Shown here: one piece after another, positions 27,284-34,504 of the stretch | Layout of the letters: every line of letters begins with the position of its first letter | How positions within the stretch are numbered: the first letter of the stretch is position 1 | NCBI GenBank assembly: GCA_963806395.1 | Contig: CAWDYI010000019.1 | Location: 686,741-750,740 of the forward strand | Direction of reading: 5' to 3' | Length of the DNA: 64,000 nt | Origin: DASSUW01 sp963806395 | GTDB lineage: Bacteria > Actinomycetota > Thermoleophilia > Solirubrobacterales > Solirubrobacteraceae | Program-made: the position numbers and the translations under genes | Notes under the pieces: generated by a model | The model's database searches: none | What the model was told of the DNA's origin: nothing | What the model saw: only the letters and a program-made list of their open reading frames with translations

Positions 27284-29000
27284 CCACCGCGGCGCTGCCC
27301 GCGCCGCGGCGCACCGGCTCGGCCGCGGCGAGCAGCCTGCCGTGGCCGAGGAACTCGATGCCGGTCGCCGCCCCGATCTCGCCCGCGCTCGTGAACGGGT
27401 TGTGCCCGTGGCGTGCGATCAGCTGCTGCGCTTCCGGCGACGCGATGAACGCCGGCTCCGCGCCGCTCGCGACCGTATTGCGCTGCGACACGCGTGGCGC
27501 CGCGATCGCCTCCGGCAGGCTCGCGCCGAGGTCCACCCGGTCGGCGAGGATCTGCAGCACGGTCGTGATGATCGTCGCGCCGCCCGGTGAGCCGACGGCC
27601 AGGAACGGCTTGCCGTGCCGCGTGACGATCGTCGGCGCCATCGACGAGCGCGGCCGCTTGCCCCCGTCGGCGCGATTGACATGGGTCAGCGAGTCGAAGT
27701 TGAAGTCCGTCAGCTCGTTGTTGAGCAGGAACCCCCAGCCCGGCACGACGATCCCGTTGCCGCCCGTGGACTCGATCGTGAACGTGTAGGACACGACCGT
27801 GCCCTTGGCGTCGGTGACCGTCAGGTGGGTGGTCGACTTGCCCTCGTGGTCCGCTTCACCGGGCGCCACGACCGCGTTGGCGGCCGTGTCGGTGATCAGC
27901 GCCCGCCGGTCTGCCGCGAACGAGTCCGACAGCAGGCTGCGCAGCGGCACGTCGAAGTACGACGGGTCCGCGAGGTACGCGTTGCGGTCGGCGAACGAGT
28001 AGCGCGACGCCTCGATGAACCGGTGCAGCGCCTCCACGCGGTCGTCACCGAGCGGCCGGTAGCCCTCGAGGATGTTCAGCGCCTCGCCGACGGTGCTGCC
28101 GCCGCTCGACGGCGGGCCCATGCCCCACACGTCGAGGCCGCGGTAGCGGATGTGCGTGGGCTTGCGCCGCTTGGCGTCGTAGCGCGCGACGTCGCGCTCG
28201 GTGATCAGGCCGGGGCGCCACGCATGGTTCGCGGTCGCCGCGATCGGCGGACGCTGTGCCGCCTGCACGAGCGCGCGCGCGATCGCGCCCTCGTAGAACC
28301 CGCGCGAGCCGCGGGAGGCGATGTACTCGTACGCGCGCGCCATGTCAGGGTTGCGCAGGGTCGTGCCGACGTCGCGCGGCGTGCCGTCGGCGTCGAGGTA
28401 GATCGCCGCGGTCGAGGGCACGTCGTCGAACCAGTCGACGGCGGCCTGCGTCTGGTCGAAGAACGTCTGGTCGACCGGGAAGCCGCGGCGCGCGACGTCG
28501 ATGCCGGGCTGCAGCACCCGGCGCAGCGACATCGTGCCGTAGCGGTCGAGTGCCTCGTCCCACGTCGCGACGGTGCCCGGGACGCCGGCCGACAGGCCGC
28601 TCCAGCGCGCGTCGCTGAACGGCAGCGGGGTGCCGTTCTCCATGAACGAGTCCGGCCGCATGTCCTTCGGCGCCGTCTCACGGCCGTCGATCGTCGTCAC
28701 CTCGCCACGGCGCGTGCGGATGACCATGAAGCCGCCGCCGCCGATGCCGGCGGAGAACGGCTCGGTGACGCCGAGCACGCCCGCCGCGGCCACGGCGCCG
28801 TCGACGGCGTTGCCGCCGCGCTTCAGCGTGTCGATCGCCGCCTTCGTGGCGAGCACGTCGACCGTCGCCGCCGCGCCGCCGCTGCCCGTGGCGGTCGGCT
28901 CCTTCACCAGTTCGTCGCGGCCGCCGGCCTGGGCCGCCGGGGCGGCGAGCGCCGCCGTCAGCGCCGCCAGCGCGAGCACCCGCCGATGTCTGCTCATCAT
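27270..29000 (-). CDS. ggt: Gamma-glutamyltransferase (secreted)
   Basis: 576 aa precursor. The signal peptide ends AAPAAQA; the propeptide then carries ATKAAIDTLKRGGNAVDGAV and GGGGFMVIRTRRGEV. The autoprocessing/nucleophile Thr is in KSTTHLTVTDAKGTVVSYT, and the glycine-rich active-site loop is STGGNGIVVPGWGFLLNNE. It cleaves and transfers the gamma-glutamyl group of glutathione and similar compounds outside the cytoplasm. The ATG at 29000 is chosen for GGGAGG 8 bases upstream. It follows a redox/disulfide-type cluster on the same strand, 46 bp downstream. Confidence 0.96.
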   Translation of the reverse strand: MMSRHRRVLALAALTAALAAPAAQAGGRDELVKEPTATGSGGAAATVDVLATKAAIDTLKRGGNAVDGAVAAAGVLGVTEPFSAGIGGGGFMVIRTRRGEVTTIDGRETAPKDMRPDSFMENGTPLPFSDARWSGLSAGVPGTVATWDEALDRYGTMSLRRVLQPGIDVARRGFPVDQTFFDQTQAAVDWFDDVPSTAAIYLDADGTPRDVGTTLRNPDMARAYEYIASRGSRGFYEGAIARALVQAAQRPPIAATANHAWRPGLITERDVARYDAKRRKPTHIRYRGLDVWGMGPPSSGGSTVGEALNILEGYRPLGDDRVEALHRFIEASRYSFADRNAYLADPSYFDVPLRSLLSDSFAADRRALITDTAANAVVAPGEADHEGKSTTHLTVTDAKGTVVSYTFTIESTGGNGIVVPGWGFLLNNELTDFNFDSLTHVNRADGGKRPRSSMAPTIVTRHGKPFLAVGSPGGATIITTVLQILADRVDLGASLPEAIAAPRVSQRNTVASGAEPAFIASPEAQQLIARHGHNPFTSAGEIGAATGIEFLGHGRLLAAAEPVRRGAGSAAVVKRR

Positions 29001-29046
29001 CAAAACTGCCTCCCGAGAAGTGTCGGGGGCTCGCCTACCCGGCTGA

Positions 29047-29868
29047 CTACCGGGGCACGCGCAGGATCTCGGTCTGGAGCGCGCGGCCTGACACCTGCCG
29101 CAGCCGCGTCACGTACGCGGCGTCCGCAGCCAGCGCGGTCGTCCACAGGCTCAGGGAGAGGCCGCGGCGGGGGCGCCGCCACAACCGGTGCGGCTGCCCG
29201 TGCTTCTTGTGCTTGTTGCCCGGCTCGTGCCCGGCGTCGCGGCGGCCGGTCGGCACGGTCGACCACAGCCGCCGGTCGCGCCGCGCGCTGCGCTTGCGCT
29301 GCGGGCCGACGCGCAGCTCCTGGCGCGAGAACAGGGCGCGCACGTACAGCAGCCGGCCGTCCAGCAGCGACGGGTTGAGCAGGAGCGCCCGCCGCTCGCT
29401 GCGGACCGTGGCCTGCGTTCCGGCTCCGAGGTCGGCGATCACGATCTGGCTGCCGCGCGAGCCGGCGACGTGGAACGCCAGCCGGTCGTCGTCGAGCGCC
29501 GGCCGGCCGAGCTCCGGTGCGCGCGCCACCAGCCGCGGCGCGCCGCCGGCCAGCGGCGCCGCGAAGAGCGCGTCGCCGGCCTCCTCGCGCGCCCGCCACG
29601 CCACCCACGTCGCCGAGACGGCGAGCGCGTCGGCGCCGGGCGCGGGAACCGTGGCGGAGAACGCCGGCCCGCGCGTCTCCCGCACGCTGATCGTGGCGTC
29701 GCCCAGCACGGCCATCCTGTCGCCGCCGAGCGCCGGATGGGTGCCGGGCAGCGGCGTGCGCGAGCCGCCGGAGACGAGCACGCCCTGCGCGCCCGCGACG
29801 TGCCACGCCACGAGCGAACGATCGGCGCTCGGGTCGCTGGCATTCGTCGCTATCCGGTCGACGGCCAT
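29047..29868 (-). CDS. Beta-propeller-like protein of unknown function in the mau-like cluster
   Basis: 273 aa, starting MAVDRIATNASDPSADRSLV. The sequence shows repeated short beta blades of TolB-like type (SLVAWHVAGAQGVLVSGGSR, WVAWRAREEAGDALFAAPLA, DDDRLAFHVAGSRGSQIVIA), about four to five blades, then a basic His/Lys/Arg-rich stretch and a final strand region. No signal peptide is seen from this start. It begins 3 bp after the stop of the CcdA-like gene and is the last of four tightly packed genes. In mau clusters the heavy chain is also a beta-propeller, but direct homology is not evident. Confidence 0.75.
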   Translation of the reverse strand: MAVDRIATNASDPSADRSLVAWHVAGAQGVLVSGGSRTPLPGTHPALGGDRMAVLGDATISVRETRGPAFSATVPAPGADALAVSATWVAWRAREEAGDALFAAPLAGGAPRLVARAPELGRPALDDDRLAFHVAGSRGSQIVIADLGAGTQATVRSERRALLLNPSLLDGRLLYVRALFSRQELRVGPQRKRSARRDRRLWSTVPTGRRDAGHEPGNKHKKHGQPHRLWRRPRRGLSLSLWTTALAADAAYVTRLRQVSGRALQTEILRVPR

Positions 29869-29871
29869 CGG

Positions 29872-30528
29872 CTAGGCGACCAGCACGATCGCGCACGCCG
29901 CCAGTGCCAGCGCGTCGACGGCGCGCAGCGAGCGCAGGATCGCAGGGCGCTCGGCCATCGCCGCGTGCGTCGCGGCGCCGGCGGCGGTCCGCGCGGCCGC
30001 GGCGAGCACGACGACCGGCAGCAGCCGGCCGGCGCCGAACGCGAGGCCGACGAGAAGGCCGACACCGGGGTCGCCGACGGCGACGCTCACGCCCGCGAGC
30101 GCCCACACGGCGAACGTGAGGATGAAGGTGGTGAAGCCGAGCCCGAGCAGCACGCCGTACAAACCGGCGGCCACCGGCACCGGCATCCGCCGCCGCCACG
30201 ACTCGGGCACCTGGCGGCGCACCTGCGGCAGGATCCGCGCACCGCGGGCCTCACCGAGCGCGGCGGCGAGCGCCACCGCAGCCGCCACCGCGAGCGCGGC
30301 CGCGCCGCCGGCGCCGAGCGCCTCGCCGATCAGCGCAAGGCTGCCGAACGTGGCGGCGCCGCCGGCCAGCGCTCCGGCGGAGAAGGTCACGCACGCCGCC
30401 AAGGTCGTGCGCAGGCGCCCGGCGTAGCCGTCCGGAGCGAGCGTCTCGACCATCGAGAAGCCGCACGGCGACCACGCGCCCGTGACGCCGGCAGCCGCGG
30501 CGGCCAGGATGAGCACGGTCTCTAGCAC
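29872..30528 (-). CDS. CcdA/MauF-like polytopic membrane protein
   Basis: 218 aa with six hydrophobic segments. TM1 has TGAWSPCGFSMVETL, recalling the SPC motif of CcdA/DsbD-type electron-transfer membrane proteins, which pass reducing equivalents from cytoplasmic thioredoxin to exported proteins. A second Cys is in TLAACVTFSAGAL. The GTG start is preceded by GAGGATCAA and lies inside the end of the Cys-rich gene (7-bp overlap). The likely role is redox support for the exported Cys-rich neighbour; MauF is the comparable component in mau clusters. Confidence 0.78.
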   Translation of the reverse strand: MLETVLILAAAAAGVTGAWSPCGFSMVETLAPDGYAGRLRTTLAACVTFSAGALAGGAATFGSLALIGEALGAGGAAALAVAAAVALAAALGEARGARILPQVRRQVPESWRRRMPVPVAAGLYGVLLGLGFTTFILTFAVWALAGVSVAVGDPGVGLLVGLAFGAGRLLPVVVLAAAARTAAGAATHAAMAERPAILRSLRAVDALALAACAIVLVA

Positions 30529-31088
30529 TTGATCCTCGTGTCGTAGTACATGACGCAGAAGACCTTGCGGCCCCGGTAGCAGTAGCCGGTCAGCGAGGCG
30601 TCGCCGTTGATGCGGCGGCGGCTGGGCGAGCAGCAGTCGACGAGCTTGCGGATGTGGCCGCCACAGCACCGGAACCACGCGCCGTCGACCTTCGTCTTGA
30701 TCCCGAACTCGGCGGCGACGACGTCACACACGGGCGTGCGGCTGGCGATCGGCAGCGCCCGGCCGTCGGCGTCGGTGAGCAGGCGCTCGTCCTCGTCGAC
30801 CGCGCGCCCGTCCGCGTTCACGAGCCGGCCGAGGTCGTCGATCGGGTGACCGTCCGAGGCCCGCAGCGGGAAGCCGCGCGAGTCGATCCGCGGCAGGCCG
30901 GTCGGGTGCGGGCAGGAGTCGGTCGTGTAGATGTGCCCGCAGAAGTGGTACGCCTCGGCGTCGCCCGGCGCCACCAGCCCGGCGACCGTGCCGGCCCCGG
31001 CCAGCCCCATCACCGTGCCCGACACGCGCGAGAGGAAGCCGCGCCGCGAGCTGCCCGCCGCCAGCCGGTCGCTGACGCGCTCACGCAT
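30522..31088 (-). CDS. Tat-exported Cys-rich protein resembling methylamine dehydrogenase light chain in layout
   Basis: 188 aa. A strong twin-arginine signal (SSRRGFLSRVSGTVMGLAGA, cleavage near GDAEA) shows that it is folded before export or loaded with a cofactor. The mature part has ten Cys: YHFCGHIYTTDSCPHPTGLP, then a 50-residue Asp/Arg spacer, PVCDVV, AWFRCCGGHIRKLVDCC, GYCYRGRKVFC and a terminal Cys. The N-terminal leader pattern is like that of MauA, and the neighbours match MauE/MauD and MauF. MauA makes tryptophan tryptophylquinone from two Trp; here only one Trp is present, so that cofactor is excluded. Ten Cys suggest five disulfides or a metal centre. Confidence 0.8.
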   Translation of the reverse strand: MRERVSDRLAAGSSRRGFLSRVSGTVMGLAGAGTVAGLVAPGDAEAYHFCGHIYTTDSCPHPTGLPRIDSRGFPLRASDGHPIDDLGRLVNADGRAVDEDERLLTDADGRALPIASRTPVCDVVAAEFGIKTKVDGAWFRCCGGHIRKLVDCCSPSRRRINGDASLTGYCYRGRKVFCVMYYDTRIKC

Positions 31089-31965
31089 TGACGACCCCGC
31101 GCCGCCGCTCGGCGGCGGCGAGCACCGACTCGAGCTGCGCGCCGGTGTTGAACGTGCCCTTGGCGAGCACGGTCCCGTCGGCGTCGAGCGCGACCGCGAA
31201 CGGGCTTCCGGGCACGTCGGCGGCGGCCCACGCGTCCGCGTCGCGGACCTCGTCGAACGTGTGCAGCAGCACGCGCGGGTCGCGGCCGAACGCGGCGACC
31301 GCCGGCTCGAGTGAGCGGCACATGCCGCAGCCCTCGGAGCTGAACACCGCGAGCCCGATCCGCCCCGGCCGCAGCCCGTCACCGAAGTGCCCGGCGAGCG
31401 CGGTGCGCCCGCCGACCTCCGGTCCCTCGTGCGCGACCTCGAGCGCTCCCCGCGGGTCGATCGCGAGCCGCAGCATGCCGACCTCGCGGGCGAGTGCGAG
31501 CAGCGCGACCGCCAGCACCGCCAGCCCGAACAGCGCCGCGCCGAGCCCGACCGCGAGCCACTCCTCCGTGCTCGGCTCGCGCCGCGGCAGAAGCGGCAGC
31601 GCGGCGAACGCGGCGGCGAGCAGCGCGGCGCGCGCCACCGAGGCGCGCGACACGCGCCCGCGTGCGCCGAAGCAGGCGCACGGGGCCCCGCCGCGACCGC
31701 TCGCCAGCGCCGTCGCCTGGGCCGCGCAGAACACCGCCAGCAGGGCGCCGGCGGCGTACGCGGCGGCGTCGATCCCGGCCGCGACGGCCATGCCGAGGCC
31801 TGCTTCGACCGCGACGAGCGTGGCCCAGGTCACGCGTGCGAGCCGCTCCGAGCGGATGCCGTAGGTCGCAAGCGCCGCCCGCGTACCGCGCGCGTCGGCG
31901 ACCTTGAGGACCGCAGACACGACGAGAACGAGCCCGAGGACCAGGCAGGCGACGACCGACACCAT
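31081..31965 (-). CDS. MauE-like membrane domain fused to thioredoxin-like (MauD-like) domain
   Basis: 294 aa. Residues 1-125 are a four-helix DoxX/MauE-type membrane domain (LVLVVSAVLKVADARGTRAA, GAPCACFGARGRVSR). A fifth hydrophobic helix leads to a thioredoxin-like C-terminal domain with the redox pair CGMC in FSSEGCGMCRSLEPAV and a cis-Pro-like VPGSPFAVALDADG. In classical mau operons MauE and MauD are separate and handle disulfide formation of the light chain; here they are one protein. Its stop overlaps the start of the Cys-rich gene by 8 bp, so both are co-translated. Confidence 0.85.
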   Translation of the reverse strand: MVSVVACLVLGLVLVVSAVLKVADARGTRAALATYGIRSERLARVTWATLVAVEAGLGMAVAAGIDAAAYAAGALLAVFCAAQATALASGRGGAPCACFGARGRVSRASVARAALLAAAFAALPLLPRREPSTEEWLAVGLGAALFGLAVLAVALLALAREVGMLRLAIDPRGALEVAHEGPEVGGRTALAGHFGDGLRPGRIGLAVFSSEGCGMCRSLEPAVAAFGRDPRVLLHTFDEVRDADAWAAADVPGSPFAVALDADGTVLAKGTFNTGAQLESVLAAAERRRGVVNA

Positions 31966-32007
31966 GAGCGCGCCGACGGTAGCAACTACGTCAGAGGGCC
32001 CCGCCGA

Positions 32008-33726
32008 TCAGGCGCGCGGAACGTGAACGCGGGCGAACCTGCGCTCGTGGCCGGCGAGCACGTCGCCAGCTTCGGCGCGGGTCCGGTTGCGGCCTGCCCG
32101 CTTGGCCTCGTAGAGCGCCACGTCGGCCGCCTCGATCAACGCCGTCGGGTCGCCTGCGCCGGGCTCGAGCGCGCTGACGCCGACGCTGACCGTGATGTGC
32201 GTCCGCGTCCCGTCGGGCAGCGTGAGCTCGAGTTGCTCGACCGCGCGGCGGATCGCCTCGCCGACGGTGCCCGCACCGCCGAGGTCGGTCTCCGCCAGGA
32301 TCACGGCGAGCTCGTCGCCGCCGTACCGCGCCGGCTCGTCGGTGCCGCGACATGCGTGCGCGATCACCTGCGCGACCGCGCGCAGCACGGTGTCGCCATG
32401 CTGGTGACCGTACGTGTCGTTGATCGTCTTGAAGTGGTCGAGGTCGATCAGCGCAAGCGCCGTCGAGTGCCCCGCGCGGTCCATCCGGGTGACCTCGTGG
32501 CGCAGCGCCTCCTGGAACCTGCGGTGGTTGGACAGGCCGGTCACCTCGTCGACCGTCGCCTGCCGGTGCAGCCGGTCGTGCAGCGCGACGTTCTCCATCG
32601 CGACGGCGGTCTGCTGGACGAGGTAGCCGAACAGCGCCTGCTCGTCACCGGTGAACGCGGCCCCGCGCCGCGCGACGACCAGCAGCTCGGTCGTGGACGT
32701 CCGCCCGCCGCCGGCCAGCGGCTGTGCCATCGCGACGTGGTCGTCGTGCGGTGCCACGCGCAGCGCTCCGGCGTGTCGCGCCTGCCGCTCGGCGGCCGCC
32801 ACCGCCGCGCCGGGCTCCTCGCCGCGTTCGGTCGTGCCCGTCGCGAGGCTGATGCGCCCGAAGTCGGCCCCCAGCGCCTCGACCGCCGTGCTCAGCATGA
32901 TGCCTGCGAGCGCGGCGCGATCGAGCTTGGATGCGAACGCCTCGCCGATCCGGTGGATCGCCCGGTCCAGCCGGACGTGCTCGGCGGTCAGCTCGTCCAG
33001 CCGGCCGACGGCGTCCTGGATCCGCCTGGAGCGATCGGAGGCGAGCGCCGCCAGCAGCGCGAGCAGCGGGAGCACGAGCAGGAAGCCGAAGGCATGCTCG
33101 CGCCCGGCGATCGCGACCAGCAGGCCGACTGGGGTCAGGCACGCGTCGATCAGGAAGACGGTCACGAGCACGCGCAGCAGGGCCATCGGTGCGATGCCGC
33201 GGCCGAGCCACTCGCGGGCCGTCGCGGTGAGCAGATCCGTGGCGGACTGCGCGATCAACGCCATCGCCAGGATCGCCCAGTACTCGATGTCCGCGGGCGG
33301 TGCGCCCGCTGCCACGAACACGAGGCTCGCGCCGACCGCGTACCACGTGTCGGCGATCCCCGTCAGCACACGCTCGGGATGCGCGCGCCGGCGCACGAGG
33401 TCGATCGACTCGGCGGCGACCAGCCCGGCCGCGACGCACGCCGGAACGGCGGCCGGCGGCAGCAGGAACAGCATCGGCACGAGCACGAGCTGCGTCGGGA
33501 CCGCAGAGCCGGCGCCGACGTACAGCCGCACGCGCGACGCGATCGCCATGCTCGCGATCAGGGCGATTGCGACCACGGGATCGAAGTCCCGCATCGGCGC
33601 CAGCAGCAGTGGCATCGCCACCGCGACGGCCACCAGGCTCGCTGCTGCCACGGTCTCGACGCGCAGCTCGCGCCGGGTCAGGGCCCGGGAGTCATACGGG
33701 CGCCACCGTTCGAGCAATCGCTCCAT
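32008..33726 (-). CDS. Membrane-sensor GAF-GGDEF protein (putative diguanylate cyclase)
   Basis: 572 aa from the ATG at 33726 (a GTG at 33741 is possible). About seven hydrophobic segments cover residues 25-240, a linker helix and GAF-like domain cover about 255-390, and a GGDEF domain follows (VDEVTGLSNHRRFQEAL, LIDLDHFKTINDTYGHQHGD). The active loop reads YGGDEL, with Leu for Phe, which is tolerated in some active enzymes. No clear inhibitory RxxD site is seen just before the loop. Predicted to make cyclic di-GMP. Its membrane half resembles that of the HD-GYP protein at 44228-45751. Confidence 0.9.
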   Translation of the reverse strand: MERLLERWRPYDSRALTRRELRVETVAAASLVAVAVAMPLLLAPMRDFDPVVAIALIASMAIASRVRLYVGAGSAVPTQLVLVPMLFLLPPAAVPACVAAGLVAAESIDLVRRRAHPERVLTGIADTWYAVGASLVFVAAGAPPADIEYWAILAMALIAQSATDLLTATAREWLGRGIAPMALLRVLVTVFLIDACLTPVGLLVAIAGREHAFGFLLVLPLLALLAALASDRSRRIQDAVGRLDELTAEHVRLDRAIHRIGEAFASKLDRAALAGIMLSTAVEALGADFGRISLATGTTERGEEPGAAVAAAERQARHAGALRVAPHDDHVAMAQPLAGGGRTSTTELLVVARRGAAFTGDEQALFGYLVQQTAVAMENVALHDRLHRQATVDEVTGLSNHRRFQEALRHEVTRMDRAGHSTALALIDLDHFKTINDTYGHQHGDTVLRAVAQVIAHACRGTDEPARYGGDELAVILAETDLGGAGTVGEAIRRAVEQLELTLPDGTRTHITVSVGVSALEPGAGDPTALIEAADVALYEAKRAGRNRTRAEAGDVLAGHERRFARVHVPRA

Positions 33727-33874
33727 CCGCCACTCACGCACGCGGCGTGTATCGGCGCCTGGAGACGAGACTTGAGAGCGATCGGGTCCGCACGCTGACA
33801 TAGGCACTAAAGGGCGCCGGAGTGCTGCCGATACGTGCCTGCCAGTTTGTTGTCTTTCGGAAGGAAACGCTGCA

Positions 33875-34504
33875 ATGAGTGGCACGCCGCAGATGCTCCG
33901 CACGCCCTCGCTTCGCCGGCTGGTCATCGGATGCGCGGTGATGTCGCTCTCGCTCCTGGGGGCCGCGACGGCCCGTGCTGACAGCGGTGCCCGCTGCGAG
34001 GCGCGGACGATCGAGCAGCCGTTCGTGGCGTGGGACGACCTGGCCGACTACTTCCTCGTCCCGGACGGCGACTTCACCGCGGGCGCCGCGGGCTGGGAGC
34101 TCGCGGGCTCGGAGGTCGTGCCGGAGAACGAGCCGTACTACGTGCACGGCGGCGACATCCCGGCGGCCGTGCGCCTCGAGTCCGGCGCGAGCGCCACGTC
34201 ACCGATGATCTGCGTGACCGAGAACGACCCGACGATGCGGTTCTTCGCCCGCAGCACCGGTGACGTGACCGGGACGCTGGAGGTCGAGGTGCTGTACACG
34301 GACGCCGGCGGCGAGGCTCAGTCGCTGCTGATCGGGGCCGTCGCCGGAGCGATCACGGGGGAATGGACCGCGGTCCTCCCGATGCAGATCACGGCGAACG
34401 TCTACGAGATGACCGTCGCCTTCCGCTTCACCGCGCAGGGGACCGGCAGCACGTGGCTGATCGACGACGTGTTCATCGATCCCTATCGCAAGGGCAGGCG
34501 CTAG
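33875..34504 (+). CDS. Secreted protein of unknown function, 209 aa
   Basis: The signal peptide (LRRLVIGCAVMSLSLLGAAT, cleavage near ARA) is followed by a 170-residue beta-rich domain with PDGDFTAGAAGWELAGSEVV and a C-terminal GTGSTWLIDDVFIDPYRKGR, the pattern of a jelly-roll carbohydrate-binding-like domain. Two Cys (ARCEART and MICVTEN) could form a disulfide. GGAAGGAAA precedes the ATG. Its TAG overlaps the convergent propeller gene's stop in CTAG. Confidence 0.8.
   Translation: MSGTPQMLRTPSLRRLVIGCAVMSLSLLGAATARADSGARCEARTIEQPFVAWDDLADYFLVPDGDFTAGAAGWELAGSEVVPENEPYYVHGGDIPAAVRLESGASATSPMICVTENDPTMRFFARSTGDVTGTLEVEVLYTDAGGEAQSLLIGAVAGAITGEWTAVLPMQITANVYEMTVAFRFTAQGTGSTWLIDDVFIDPYRKGRR

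Noticed and set aside
30522..31088. True methylamine dehydrogenase light chain with TTQ cofactor
   Set aside because: Only one Trp is present; TTQ needs two. The Cys spacing also differs from known light chains.
31387..33798. 803-codon open frame on the plus strand opposite the MauE-like and GGDEF genes
   Set aside because: Composition is Arg/His/Gln-rich, with no recognisable domain; it is the mirror of well-supported minus-strand genes.
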